Positions 38,448 through 47,588 of a stretch of DNA of 64,000 nucleotides are shown one piece after another. How positions within the stretch are numbered: position 1 is the stretch's first letter; each line of letters opens with the position of its first letter. A program made the translations under genes and the position numbers. Under the pieces are notes generated by a model, which worked only from the letters and a program-made list of their open reading frames with translations, was not told the origin of the DNA and did no database searches. Origin of the DNA: Variovorax flavidus. Lineage in GTDB: Bacteria; Pseudomonadota; Gammaproteobacteria; Burkholderiales; Burkholderiaceae_C. The stretch covers positions 1,178,001-1,242,000 of the forward strand of contig NZ_JASZYE010000001.1 in NCBI RefSeq assembly GCF_030317145.1, read 5' to 3'.

Positions 38448-41330
38448 TTACTTGGTCAGCACGAAGCCTTTGAGCTTGCCGAATGCGCCGTCGACCAGCG
38501 CCTTCTGCTGTTCCTGGTGCAGGTGCGAGTAGCCGACTGCGGGCGATGCCGAGGCGGCACGGCCGGAGTAGCCGAGCTTCTGGCCTTCCTGCATGTTCTC
38601 GTGGATGTAGTGCTGCACGAAGAACCAGGCACCCTGGTTCTGCGGCTCGTCCTGGCACCACACCACGTCGGCGAGATTGGGGTACTTCTTCAGCTCGGCA
38701 CCGAATGCCTTGTGCGGGAAGGGATAGAGCTGCTCGACGCGGATGATCGCGACGTCGTCGGCACCCTTTTCCTCGCGCTTCTTCGCCAGGTCGTAGTAGA
38801 CCTTGCCGGAGCAGGCGATGACGCGCTTGACCTTCTCGGCCTTGAGGTCCTTGTTGTCCGGAATGACGGTCTGGAAGCTGCCCTTGGTGAACTCGGACAG
38901 CGGCGAGGTCGCATCCTTGTTACGCAGCAGCGACTTCGGCGTCATGATCACCAGCGGCTTGCGCAGGTTGCGCACCATCTGGCGGCGCAGGACGTGGAAG
39001 ATCTGGCTGGCCGTAGTCGGCTGCACCACCTGGATGTTGGTGTCGGCCGACAGCTGCATGAAGCGCTCGAGGCGTGCCGAGCTGTGCTCGGGGCCCTGGC
39101 CTTCGTAGCCGTGCGGCAGCATCAGCGTGATGCCGTTGACGCGGCCCCACTTGACCTCGCCCGATGCGATGAACTGGTCGATCACGACCTGCGCGCCGTT
39201 GACGAAGTCGCCGAACTGCGCTTCCCAGATGACGAGCGTGTTCGGATCGTTGGAGGCGTAGCCGTATTCGAAGGCGAGCACGGCTTCTTCGGACAGGATC
39301 GAGTCGATCACGACGAACGGCGCCTGGTTGTCGGCAACGTTCTGCAGAGGCACATAGGTGCCTTCGTCGAACTTCTCGCGGTTCTGGTCGTGCAGCACGG
39401 CATGGCGGTGCGTGAAGGTCCCGCGGCCGCTGTCCTCGCCGGACAGGCGCACCGGATAGCCGCTGGCCACGAGCGACGCGAAAGCCATGTGCTCACCCAT
39501 GCCCCAGTCGACGTTGACGTCGCCGCGGCCCATCGCCGCACGGTCGTCCAGCACCTTCTTGACCAGCGGATGCACCGTGAAGTTGCTCGGCGCCGTGGTG
39601 ATGCGTTCCGCCAGGCGCTTCCATTCGGCGGTGGGGATCGCGGTGTCGCCTGCATCGGTCCACTTCTTGTTCAGGAAGGGGTTCCAGTCGACCGCGTACT
39701 TGCTCTTGAAGTTGGTCAGCACCGGGTCCGAGGTGTTCTTGCCGGCGTCGAAGGCCGCGCGTTGCGCCTTGACCATGTCGTCGCCGAGCGTCGTGCCCAG
39801 GCCTTGCGCTGCGAGCTTGTCGGCGTACAGCTTGCGCGTACCGGGATGCTGGGCGATCTTCTTGTACATCAGCGGCTGCGTGAGCGCCGGGGTGTCCTGC
39901 TCGTTGTGGCCGAGCTTGCGGAAACAGATGATGTCGACCACCACGTCCTTCTGGAACTCCATGCGGAATTCGAGGGCGAGCTGGGTTGCGAGCACCACGG
40001 CTTCGGGATCGTCACCGTTCACGTGCAGCACCGGCGCCTCGATCATCTTGACGATGTCGGTGCAATACAGCGTGGAGCGGCTGTCGCGCGGGTCGCTGGT
40101 GGTGAAGCCGATCTGGTTGTTGATCACGATGTGCACCGTGCCGCCGGTGGAGTAGCCACGCGTTTCGGCCAGCGCCAGCGTTTCCATCACGACGCCCTGC
40201 CCTGCGAAGGCCGCGTCGCCGTGCACGATGACCGGCAGCACCTGCTTGCCGAGCGGGTCGGCGCGGCGGTCCATGCGGGCGCGCACGGAGCCTTCGACCA
40301 CCGGATTCACGATTTCAAGGTGCGAGGGGTTGAATGCCAGGCTCAGGTGGACCGGACCGCCAGGGGTCGACACATCCGAGCTGAAGCCCTGGTGGTACTT
40401 CACGTCGCCGCTGGGCAGGTCTTCGGGCGCCGTGTGATCGAACTCGGCGAAGAGGTCAGCCGGCATCTTGCCGAGCGAGTTGACCAGCACGTTCAGGCGG
40501 CCGCGGTGGGCCATGCCGATGACGATTTCCTGCACGCCCTTGATGCCGGCCTGCTTGATCACTTCGTCCATCGCGACGATGAAGCTTTCGCCGCCTTCGA
40601 GCGAGAAGCGCTTCTGGCCAACGTACTTGGTGTGCAGGAAGCGCTCGAGGCCTTCGGCAGCAGTCAGGCGTTCGAGGACGCGCTTCTTCTGCTCGGCGGT
40701 GAGTTGCGGATTGGTACGGGCGCTTTCGAGCCGTTGTTGCCACCAGCGCTTCTGCGCCTGGTCGGTCATGTACATGTACTCGACACCGATCGTGCCGCAG
40801 TAGGTTTCGCGCAGCGCATTGAGCAGGTCGCGCAGCGACATCGTTTCCTTGCCGAAGAAGGTGTTGCTCGTGTTGAACACCGTTTCGAGGTCGGCATCGG
40901 CGAAGCCGTAGAACGAGGGCTCGAGTTCGGGAATCGCAGGACGCTCGGTGCGCTTGAGCGGATCGAGGTCGGCCCAGCGGGCGCCGACGTTGCGATAGGC
41001 TGCGATCAGCTGCTGGACGGCGGTGCGCTTGCGGCCCAGTTCGGAATCGGCGCCGCTGGCCACGACCACCTTCGTGGTGCCCTGCTTGGCGCGCTCGGCA
41101 AAGGCGTTGACGACCGGCAGGTGCGGCACGTCCTTGGTGTTGGTTCCATCCGTCGCGGGGACGTTCTGGAGCGCATCGAAGTACGAGCGCCAGTTGTCGG
41201 GCACGCTGCCAGGATTGGAGAGGTAGTTTTCGTACATCTCTTCGACATAAGGCGCGTTGCCGCCGAAGAGGTAAGTGTTGCCTTGATAGGCGCTGTAGAC
41301 GGACGAAGACGTCGACGAGGAATCGCTCAT
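38448..41330 (-). CDS. odhA: 2-oxoglutarate dehydrogenase E1
   Basis: A 960-residue thiamine-diphosphate enzyme that decarboxylates 2-oxoglutarate. The N-terminal helix (YQGNTYLFGGNAPYVEEMYENYLSNPGSVPDNW) that binds the E2/E3 core is present, then the ThDP-binding half (GDAAFAGQGVVMETL) and the pyrimidine-binding half. Length is normal. Transcription starts in the 220-bp region upstream; a TACAAT -10-like sequence lies at 41449-41454 on this strand and a hairpin at 41346-41362. Confidence 0.97.
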   Translation of the reverse strand: MSDSSSTSSSVYSAYQGNTYLFGGNAPYVEEMYENYLSNPGSVPDNWRSYFDALQNVPATDGTNTKDVPHLPVVNAFAERAKQGTTKVVVASGADSELGRKRTAVQQLIAAYRNVGARWADLDPLKRTERPAIPELEPSFYGFADADLETVFNTSNTFFGKETMSLRDLLNALRETYCGTIGVEYMYMTDQAQKRWWQQRLESARTNPQLTAEQKKRVLERLTAAEGLERFLHTKYVGQKRFSLEGGESFIVAMDEVIKQAGIKGVQEIVIGMAHRGRLNVLVNSLGKMPADLFAEFDHTAPEDLPSGDVKYHQGFSSDVSTPGGPVHLSLAFNPSHLEIVNPVVEGSVRARMDRRADPLGKQVLPVIVHGDAAFAGQGVVMETLALAETRGYSTGGTVHIVINNQIGFTTSDPRDSRSTLYCTDIVKMIEAPVLHVNGDDPEAVVLATQLALEFRMEFQKDVVVDIICFRKLGHNEQDTPALTQPLMYKKIAQHPGTRKLYADKLAAQGLGTTLGDDMVKAQRAAFDAGKNTSDPVLTNFKSKYAVDWNPFLNKKWTDAGDTAIPTAEWKRLAERITTAPSNFTVHPLVKKVLDDRAAMGRGDVNVDWGMGEHMAFASLVASGYPVRLSGEDSGRGTFTHRHAVLHDQNREKFDEGTYVPLQNVADNQAPFVVIDSILSEEAVLAFEYGYASNDPNTLVIWEAQFGDFVNGAQVVIDQFIASGEVKWGRVNGITLMLPHGYEGQGPEHSSARLERFMQLSADTNIQVVQPTTASQIFHVLRRQMVRNLRKPLVIMTPKSLLRNKDATSPLSEFTKGSFQTVIPDNKDLKAEKVKRVIACSGKVYYDLAKKREEKGADDVAIIRVEQLYPFPHKAFGAELKKYPNLADVVWCQDEPQNQGAWFFVQHYIHENMQEGQKLGYSGRAASASPAVGYSHLHQEQQKALVDGAFGKLKGFVLTK

Positions 41331-41345
41331 ATTCCGCTGACCTTC

Positions 41346-41362
41346 GCTTCCCTGAAGGAAGC
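41346..41362 (-). promoter_or_regulatory. Hairpin in the odhA leader
   Basis: GCTTCC and GGAAGC pair perfectly around CTGAA, 16 bp before the odhA start codon. The minus-strand transcript would fold here close to the ribosome entry site. A regulatory role is only suggested by position. Confidence 0.35.
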
Positions 41363-41551
41363 ACTAGCTGGTTAAGAAACCTTCCGCGACACGGCTGAAC
41401 CGATTGGCGGATGCGACTGTGGCTGGGGAAGGGCCTGAGTACGGGCGGATTGTACCCCCCAGGCCTGTCCACTACCTGTGGCCGCCCACTACCCTTTGCA
41501 AGGGGGCCATGCCTGCGGCCCGGCCGAGCCGGTTCCGCGGCACTTCCCTGC

Positions 41552-43456
41552 TCACAACAGATTCTTGATTTGCTGGAGGGTGGAGGGGTCGTCGATGGTC
41601 GTGAGGTCGCCGGGGTCGCGTTGCTCGCACACGGCCTGGATGGCGCGGCGCAGCAGCTTTCCGCTGCGCGTCTTGGGCAGGGCGGTCACGAAACGCACCC
41701 GCGCAGGTCGGGCCAGGGCGCCGAGATCGTCCGATACACGCTTCATGATTTCACCCTCGAGCTGGAGGGCTGCCTCACCGTCGGCGACGGCCACGCCGCC
41801 TTTGGGCACCACGAAGGCCATCGCCACCTGGCCCTTGAGCGTATCGGCCACGCCGACCACGGCGACTTCTGCCACGTTCGCATGGCCGGAGATGCTCTCC
41901 TCGATCTCGCGCGTGCCCAACCGGTGGCCGGCGACGTTGATCACGTCGTCCGTGCGGCCGAGGATGTAGAAATAGCCGTCGGCGTCGCGAATGCCCCAGT
42001 CGAAGGTCGAATACACCAGCTTGCCCGGAACGCTCTTCCAATAGGTATTGACGAAGCGTTCGTCGCCTCTCCAGACCGTCTGCATGAAGCCCGGTGGCGT
42101 GGGGCCTTCGATCACGACGACGCCCTTCTCGTTCTCGCCGACGAGTTCCTCGCCCGTCGATTCGTGGAGGATCTTGACCTTGAAGCCGTACATCGGGACG
42201 CCCGGGCTGCCGAATTTGCTCGGCGTGCGCTCCACGCCGTTGGCGACCGTGAGGATCGGCCAGCCCGACTCGGTCTGCCAGTAGTTGTCGATGATCGGCA
42301 CGCCCAGCCCCTCGCCGATCCAGCGCCCGGTCGGCTCGTCGAGCGGCTCACCCGCCAGGAAGAGCGCACGAAGGCTGGACAGGTCGTATTTCTTCAACAG
42401 CGCCGGATCCTGCTTCTTGAGCACGCGCACTGCCGTCGGTGCGCTGAACATCACTGTCACCTTGTACTTCTCGACCAGACGCCACCAGATGCCGCCATCG
42501 GGTTGCTGGTCGAGGCCCTGCGTGGGCAGGCCCTCATACATGAGGGTCGCCATGCCGGCGATCAGCGGGCCATAGACGATGTAGCTGTGACCGACCACCC
42601 AGCCGATGTCGCTGGTCGAGAAATAGGTTTCGCCGGCGCGGCCGTCGAAGATGTGCTGCATGCTCGCGGCGAGCGCGACGGCGTAGCCGCCGGTGTCGCG
42701 CTGCACGCCCTTCGGCTTGCCGGTCGTGCCGCTCGTGTAGATGATGTAGCTGATGTCCGTCGCATCCAGCCAGGCGCACGGCACCTCGGCATCGCGATGC
42801 TTCTCGAGCAGCGCACTCGCCAGATGGTCGCGACCCTCGGTCAGCGCCATCGGCGCCAGGCCTCGATCGAACAGCAGCAACGCGTCGGGCTTGTGCGAAG
42901 ACAGGCGGATCGCCTCGTCAAGCAAAGGCTTGTACGCCAGGACCTTCCCGCCGCGCGATCCGGCATCGGCGCTCACGATGACCTTCGGCGTTGCGTCCTC
43001 GATGCGTGACGCCAGCGATCCGCTCGCGAAGCCCCCGAACACCACACAGTGAATGGCGCCGATGCGCGCGCAAGCCAACATCGCGAAGGCGGCCTCCGGA
43101 ACCATCGGCATATAGATCAGGACGCGATCGCCCTTGCCCACGCCCAGTTCCATCAGGCTGGCCGCGACGCGCTGCACTTCGGCATGGAGTTCCTTGAAGC
43201 TGTAGATCTTCTCGACGCCGGTCTCGGTCGACACGAAGATCAGGGCGCGCTGGTCGCCGCGGGCGGCCAGATGCCGATCGACCGCGTTGTGGCACAGATT
43301 GGTCGTGCCACCCACGAACCAGCGCGCGAAAGGCGGCCGGCTTGCATCCAGCACCTGTTGCGGTGGCGAATTCCAGTCGATGAGCCGGGCCTGTTCGGCC
43401 CAGAAACTTTCGGGCTCGTCGACGGACCGGCTGTAGAACTCTGCGTAGCGGCTCAT
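41552..43456 (-). CDS. prpE: Propionyl-CoA synthetase (acyl-CoA synthetase PrpE)
   Basis: A 634-residue AMP-forming acyl-CoA synthetase. P-loop IIYTSGTTGKPKGV, the adenine-binding YWQTESGWP, and the catalytic Lys in PKTRSGKLLRR are visible. The N-terminus (MSRYAEFYSRSVDEPESFWAEQARLIDW) and WFVGGTTNLCHNAVDRHLAARGDQ are those of PrpE-type propionate-CoA ligases rather than Acs. ATG at 43456 chosen by family start. No prpBCD genes adjoin it. It is divergent from the DUF3616-like gene. Confidence 0.9.
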   Translation of the reverse strand: MSRYAEFYSRSVDEPESFWAEQARLIDWNSPPQQVLDASRPPFARWFVGGTTNLCHNAVDRHLAARGDQRALIFVSTETGVEKIYSFKELHAEVQRVAASLMELGVGKGDRVLIYMPMVPEAAFAMLACARIGAIHCVVFGGFASGSLASRIEDATPKVIVSADAGSRGGKVLAYKPLLDEAIRLSSHKPDALLLFDRGLAPMALTEGRDHLASALLEKHRDAEVPCAWLDATDISYIIYTSGTTGKPKGVQRDTGGYAVALAASMQHIFDGRAGETYFSTSDIGWVVGHSYIVYGPLIAGMATLMYEGLPTQGLDQQPDGGIWWRLVEKYKVTVMFSAPTAVRVLKKQDPALLKKYDLSSLRALFLAGEPLDEPTGRWIGEGLGVPIIDNYWQTESGWPILTVANGVERTPSKFGSPGVPMYGFKVKILHESTGEELVGENEKGVVVIEGPTPPGFMQTVWRGDERFVNTYWKSVPGKLVYSTFDWGIRDADGYFYILGRTDDVINVAGHRLGTREIEESISGHANVAEVAVVGVADTLKGQVAMAFVVPKGGVAVADGEAALQLEGEIMKRVSDDLGALARPARVRFVTALPKTRSGKLLRRAIQAVCEQRDPGDLTTIDDPSTLQQIKNLL

Positions 43457-43605
43457 GCGTTTGTCTCCTTGTCTTTCAGGTCCGGCCATGACCTGAAGCT
43501 GAACCCGCAATTGTTGAGACCGCGCTTGCTGCAGGCTGACAGCAGGCCGACCTGACATCCGACAGCCGTGCGGAGCGACCGGGCGCGTAGGGGGACAATG
43601 CGTCC

Positions 43606-44529
43606 GTGGCGCACGAAGGACCTCCCGCTTTCCGGCCCTTGACCGGCCTCTATGAGCCGTCGGCAATCCAGCAGTTGCCGGACGGCCGTTTTCTCGTGGT
43701 CGAGGACGAAAGGCGCCACCCCTTCAGCCTGGTCACGATCGGCGCCGATGCGAGCGCCGACAGCACCGAACTCAGGCCTGGCCTGTTTCAAGTCTTCAGT
43801 GATTTCTGGAAGCTGAACGACCTGGAAGGCCTTGCACTCGACCAGGCTGGCCTCGTCTACGCGATCACATCGCATTCCCGAGACGACGAAGGCGACGAAA
43901 AGAAATCCCGTGAGCGACTGGTTCGCTTCCGGATCAAGGGGAACCGGGTCGTGGGCCCCAAGCTGGTCGACGGATTGAAACGCACGATGACGGCGAAATA
44001 TCCTCTCCTGGCATCGGCCGCCAAAGTCCGGGACGTCAAGGCCGGTGGCGGGCTCAATATCGAAGCACTGGAAATCAGCCAGGATCAGCAGCGACTGCTG
44101 ATCGGATTTCGCAGCCCCTTGCACGACGGCCGGGCGATCATCGCCAGCATCGAGAATCCATCCGGCATCTTCGAGGCAGACGAAACTCCCCGGCTGGCGG
44201 CCGATCTCGATGAACTGGATCTGGGCGGCGATGGAATTCGAGGGATGTCTTACGTTTCATCCATGGGCGGCTATCTGATCATCAGCGGGCCGGTCTCGCG
44301 CAAGCCAGGAGAGTTCGCGCTCTGGCTCTGGAATGGCCAGCGAGGTGGCGCAGCGCGCCGCGTGACGGTTCCGGGCCTGCAGGGCCTGGAACATGCCGAA
44401 GGGGTGAGCCCGGCCATCATCGATGGGGTGGAACGCATCATCATCGTCAGCGACGACGGGAACCGGGAGGCAGGACGCCCTGCCAGTTACCTTGTGTTGG
44501 ACCCCGGTCAATTGCGTACTGCGCCTTGA
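43606..44529 (+). CDS. DUF3616-like beta-propeller protein
   Basis: A 307-residue protein without a signal peptide. It has repeating beta-strand patterns (FLVVEDERRHPFSLVTI, LEGLALDQAGLVYAITSHS, LNIEALEISQDQQRLLIGFRSPL, HAEGVSPAIIDGVERIIIVSDDGN) of the kind found in DUF3616 and phytase-like propellers. The last one resembles the (E/D)GxxxxxxGxxxxIVSDDG signature. Function unknown. The start is a GTG at 43606 with a GGGGG stretch rather far upstream, so a later start is possible. Confidence 0.7.
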   Translation: MAHEGPPAFRPLTGLYEPSAIQQLPDGRFLVVEDERRHPFSLVTIGADASADSTELRPGLFQVFSDFWKLNDLEGLALDQAGLVYAITSHSRDDEGDEKKSRERLVRFRIKGNRVVGPKLVDGLKRTMTAKYPLLASAAKVRDVKAGGGLNIEALEISQDQQRLLIGFRSPLHDGRAIIASIENPSGIFEADETPRLAADLDELDLGGDGIRGMSYVSSMGGYLIISGPVSRKPGEFALWLWNGQRGGAARRVTVPGLQGLEHAEGVSPAIIDGVERIIIVSDDGNREAGRPASYLVLDPGQLRTAP

Positions 44530-44549
44530 ATCCGCCTAGGAAGCGAGCA

Positions 44550-44813
44550 ATGCAGATCAATTCCCACGGGATGCACTTCGAGCACGATGGCTGGAACGTC
44601 CACATCCTGCTCGCCTGGGACAGCTTCGAACGTCGCTACATGGGCCGCGCCGAGCTATTCCTCGAAGGTGCCTTCCGGTGCAGGATTGCACTGCGCGACG
44701 GCTTCGCGACGGAAGAAGAGATGATCGCCTCGCTCCGCGACCGGGCTATCGGTTTCATCACCGACTGGCGGCGGCGCGAACACAACGCCGACAGCGAATT
44801 TGCAGAGCTTTGA
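44550..44813 (+). CDS. Small conserved protein, unknown
   Basis: An 87-residue protein with an alternating hydrophobic pattern then an acidic helix (FATEEEMIASLRDRAIGFITDWRRRE). AGGAAG lies 6 bp before the ATG at 44550; a TTG at 44526 is in frame but overlaps the previous gene. It follows the DUF3616-like gene by 20 bp and could share its transcript. I do not recognise the family; the fold could be a small beta-alpha domain. Confidence 0.65.
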   Translation: MQINSHGMHFEHDGWNVHILLAWDSFERRYMGRAELFLEGAFRCRIALRDGFATEEEMIASLRDRAIGFITDWRRREHNADSEFAEL

Positions 44814-44846
44814 AATCGCCCCCGGGGTCCACCACCCGGCGATTGA
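44812..44846. terminator. Hairpin between convergent small genes
   Basis: AATCGCC (44814-44820) and GGCGATT (44838-44844) pair perfectly and enclose further CCC/GGG pairs. It overlaps the last codons of the 44550 gene and faces the convergent gene at 44868. No T-run follows on either strand, so termination is uncertain. Confidence 0.35.
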
Positions 44847-44867
44847 TCTGCGACCGAACCGCGCTGC

Positions 44868-45212
44868 TCAGCCGGGGCCATTCGCAAGACGCAGCCAACT
44901 CGGAAACTGACGATCGAAGTCTTGTGGAGTGATCTCGGCAAGGTGCCCGCACGCAGCTTCGGGAAGCGCCACGCTCATTTCCCGGTGCCAGAGCACGATG
45001 CCGAGCAGTCGACTGACCAAGATGCGTTCCTCGCGCGGAACGGGAAACTCCGACACGTGCTGCGGCAGGCGCTGCATCGAAACCCGCCGCCTGACCTCGA
45101 TGACGACCCAACCTGTGCGCCTCGCCCTGATGCACGCTGCCTTGCCCAACGAGCGCTGCAGGTGGAGTTCCCATCCCACCAGAAGCAGAAGGATCAGCGC
45201 CGCGATCAACAT
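44868..45212 (-). CDS. Putative small membrane-anchored protein
   Basis: A 114-residue frame with an N-terminal hydrophobic helix (MLIAALILLLLVGWELHLQ) followed by a basic middle and an amphipathic C-terminal part rich in Leu, Pro and Arg. No family is recognised. A GGAT sequence lies about 7 bases before the ATG at 45212. Other frames overlap it, so it could be spurious, but the clear membrane helix at the start and its place in an otherwise gene-free 650-bp gap support it. Confidence 0.45.
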   Translation of the reverse strand: MLIAALILLLLVGWELHLQRSLGKAACIRARRTGWVVIEVRRRVSMQRLPQHVSEFPVPREERILVSRLLGIVLWHREMSVALPEAACGHLAEITPQDFDRQFPSWLRLANGPG

Positions 45213-45474
45213 GCAATATCCAGCGTAAACAGTTCTTGCGTAAGGAAAAATCGTCCGGAGACCACGATTGCAAGACTAGGCCGCGCGGTATCGCAGCGCA
45301 ATACACCAAACGGAATCGCACGCCAAGTTGTTCACGAAAGCCGTCGATCTGTCGTGAGCGAGCCACGCAAACTAAAGCGTTCCTGCCGTGACTTATTGCA
45401 CTAGGGCAAAACTGTATCGAAATGTTTAATGCGAGGCGCTTCCCCTCTTTCAACGAATTCCAAAGGAGCCCACC

Positions 45475-45885
45475 TTGCGCATTGCCGTTGCCGGTCTCGC
45501 CCTCACCCTGACTCTTCTTGCCGGCTGCACGACCCAGCCGCCGTCCGCGCCCACCGCGGCCAAGAATGTCTCGACCGTGAAAGTCGCCAATGGCATTCTG
45601 GTCAACGACAAGGGCCTCACGCTCTACACCTTCGACAAGGACGCACCCAACAGCGGCCGCTCGGTCTGCAATGGCGATTGCGCCGTGAAGTGGCCGCCGG
45701 TGATGGCGGGCGAAGGCGTCAAGCCGAGCGGCAGCCTTTCCGTGATTGCCCGCGATGACGGTCGCAAGCAGTGGGCCTTCAAGGGCCAGCCGCTCTACAC
45801 CTGGCCCGAGGATCAGGAGCCCGGTGATGTCTACGGCGACAACTACAACAAGGTCTGGCACGTCATCAAGACGAACCAGCTCTGA
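45475..45885 (+). CDS. Secreted-repeat lipoprotein (PF03640-like)
   Basis: A 136-residue lipoprotein. Signal peptide with lipobox LLAGC (Cys18), followed by two units of the secreted-repeat family: GLTLYTFDKDAPNSGRSVCNGDCAVKWPPV and QPLYTWPEDQEPGDVYGDNYNKVWHV. In the first, two cysteines (VCNGDC) are five residues apart. The start is TTG at 45475 with a perfect AAAGGAG 6 bases before it. Homologues are small exported proteins of unknown role, often near metal or redox genes. A cupredoxin-like gene follows after 4 bp, so the pair is an operon. Confidence 0.82.
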   Translation: MRIAVAGLALTLTLLAGCTTQPPSAPTAAKNVSTVKVANGILVNDKGLTLYTFDKDAPNSGRSVCNGDCAVKWPPVMAGEGVKPSGSLSVIARDDGRKQWAFKGQPLYTWPEDQEPGDVYGDNYNKVWHVIKTNQL

Positions 45886-45889
45886 GCGC

Positions 45890-46570
45890 ATGCACACCCG
45901 CTCGCCTTCGCGCATGCCGGCCATGCGCAATTCAATCGTCGCGCTCGCCGGCGCGCTTCTTGGTGCGTTCTGTGCGGCGACGCCGGTGCAGGTCAGCGTC
46001 CTCGACAAGGACGGCCAGCCGGTCGTCGACGCGGTCGTCGTCGTGATCACCGCATCGAAGGCCGCGCCGGCCAGGCCGCTGGCCCGGGAAGTGACGATCA
46101 GCCAGGAAAAGATGCGCTTCGTGCCGGCCGTGACCCTGGTCCCGGTCGGTGCCAAGGCGCGCTTCGTCAACAACGACCCATGGGAGCATCACGTGCGCGC
46201 CTCCGCCGCCGGTGTCGCGCAATTCGATGCCGGTCCGGCCGGCGGCTTCGAGCTCATGATCGGAGCCAAGCCCGAAGGCAAGCCAGGCAAGACCGCTGAC
46301 GCGACGTTCGACAAGCCAGGCGCCGTGCTGCTTGGCTGCCATCTGCACAACTCGATGCGCGGACACGTCTACGTGAGCGACTCGCCCTGGGCGGCGCTCA
46401 CGGGCGCCGACGGACTCGCCACGCTCGACGTCCCGGAAGGCGCCGCGTCGATCAAGGTGTGGCACGCGGACCAGCTCATCGACATCGCGCCGCAGCAGGT
46501 CATGCTCGGCGATGCGCCTGCGAAGGCAACGCTGCAACTCAACGTCGTGCCTCGGCGCAAGCGGATCTGA
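45890..46570 (+). CDS. Cupredoxin (plastocyanin)-like exported protein
   Basis: A 226-residue protein: hydrophobic signal region (RNSIVALAGALLGAFCAATPVQ), a beta domain with VSVLDKDGQPVVDAVVVVI, and a cupredoxin half where WEHHVRAS and LGCHLHNSMRGHVYV supply the likely type 1 copper ligands His, Cys, His and Met. The C-terminal part (GADGLATLDVPEGAASIKVWH) resembles carboxypeptidase-regulatory-like folds. ATG at 45890 overlaps nothing; 45914 and 45923 are possible later starts. Copper binding or electron transfer is likely from the residues; its partner is unknown. Confidence 0.8.
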   Translation: MHTRSPSRMPAMRNSIVALAGALLGAFCAATPVQVSVLDKDGQPVVDAVVVVITASKAAPARPLAREVTISQEKMRFVPAVTLVPVGAKARFVNNDPWEHHVRASAAGVAQFDAGPAGGFELMIGAKPEGKPGKTADATFDKPGAVLLGCHLHNSMRGHVYVSDSPWAALTGADGLATLDVPEGAASIKVWHADQLIDIAPQQVMLGDAPAKATLQLNVVPRRKRI

Positions 46571-46579
46571 GGTTCGGGT

Positions 46580-47479
46580 TCAGCTCCACCCGTTCGCCGC
46601 CTGCCCGGGCGGCAGATGGCGCAAGGTGAGTGCAGTCCAGCGTATTTCTTCCAGCGCTTCGTTCATTTGGAGAAGCTGGAGCGCCTGCAGCCATCGCAGG
46701 AGTTTGCGGACCTTGTCGCCCTCGCCGTCTTCCCAGGACGTGCTCTGATGATCGGCCTCCTGCCTGGCGAGAAGCGCGGACTCCTGCGCCGACCCGCGCC
46801 GGCCCGCGTCCGTCTCGAAGTAGAGCCGGACCAGCAACCGCGCGTGTTCGCCCGTGAGCCGGCCCTTTTTCGGTCCGAGCACGGTGGCCAGGGCCGCGGT
46901 GAACGGCAGCAAGGTCGCGTCCGACGGATCCGGAGCGGCGCCAAGGGCTTCGAGCAGCGTGCCGACGAGTGCCCAGCTGGGCAAGCGCATTTGCCGGGCC
47001 TGGCGGTCGCTCGTGACATCCAGCGTCGCCGCGCGGACTGCGGCGGCCAGGTTTCCCGTCAGGTATTCGGCCACGCCGAGCACTGAAGGCCAGGCGTAGA
47101 TCTCGTTGCAGAACTCCACGATCTCGCTCGGGCGCTCGCGACCGGTCGCGAGCGCCTCGAGGACTGCGCGGAAGACCAATTGCTCGTCCTCCGTCGGCTC
47201 GGCCTGCCAGGCGTCGGACAGGACGCTCTCGACTCTGGGCGCGAGATCGTCGAGCACGCCTCGACGAAGCACCCACAACATCCGCTTTCCGCTGGAAGGC
47301 AGGAAAGTCTCCGGATGAAAAGCGTTCCAGAGGTCGACCTGGATCGTCGGCGGCAATTCGCTCATCGCCGAGTCAAAGGCCGCTTGGCACGAAGCCGCCA
47401 GCCCGACGTATTCAGGGACAGTCAGGCGACGTTCGCCTCGCAAGAAGGCGTGCTCAGAAGCAGGCGCTCCGCTGACCAT
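46580..47479 (-). CDS. Hypothetical helical protein
   Basis: A 299-residue, largely alpha-helical protein without signal peptide or membrane segments. It is rich in Leu, Ala and Glu and has Trp-containing stretches (VDLWNAFHPE, MLWVLRRG, LLRWLQALQLLQ). No catalytic motif is visible and I do not recognise the family. It converges on the cupredoxin gene with 9 bp between stops. The CrtC/AttH-like gene upstream on the same strand ends 109 bp before... that is, its stop at 47589 lies 109 bp from this start. Confidence 0.65.
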   Translation of the reverse strand: MVSGAPASEHAFLRGERRLTVPEYVGLAASCQAAFDSAMSELPPTIQVDLWNAFHPETFLPSSGKRMLWVLRRGVLDDLAPRVESVLSDAWQAEPTEDEQLVFRAVLEALATGRERPSEIVEFCNEIYAWPSVLGVAEYLTGNLAAAVRAATLDVTSDRQARQMRLPSWALVGTLLEALGAAPDPSDATLLPFTAALATVLGPKKGRLTGEHARLLVRLYFETDAGRRGSAQESALLARQEADHQSTSWEDGEGDKVRKLLRWLQALQLLQMNEALEEIRWTALTLRHLPPGQAANGWS

Positions 47480-47588
47480 TCTTCAGTTTCCGAGTGATGC
47501 GACACCCCACAGTTTCGCACCGGAAACCAGAAACTGGGAACTTTTGTTTTCACAATCACCCGCCGACCACTCGCAACGGGACGCCCTG

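Noticed and set aside
38517..41375. 952-codon frame antisense to odhA
   Set aside because: Same reason; the sense protein is a clear OdhA over its full length. The antisense protein is His/Val/Arg-rich without domains.
44758..46173. 471-codon frame on the minus strand through the lipoprotein and cupredoxin genes
   Set aside because: It covers two well supported plus-strand genes with signal peptides and motifs. Only its lower part overlaps the separate 44868-45212 candidate in a different frame.
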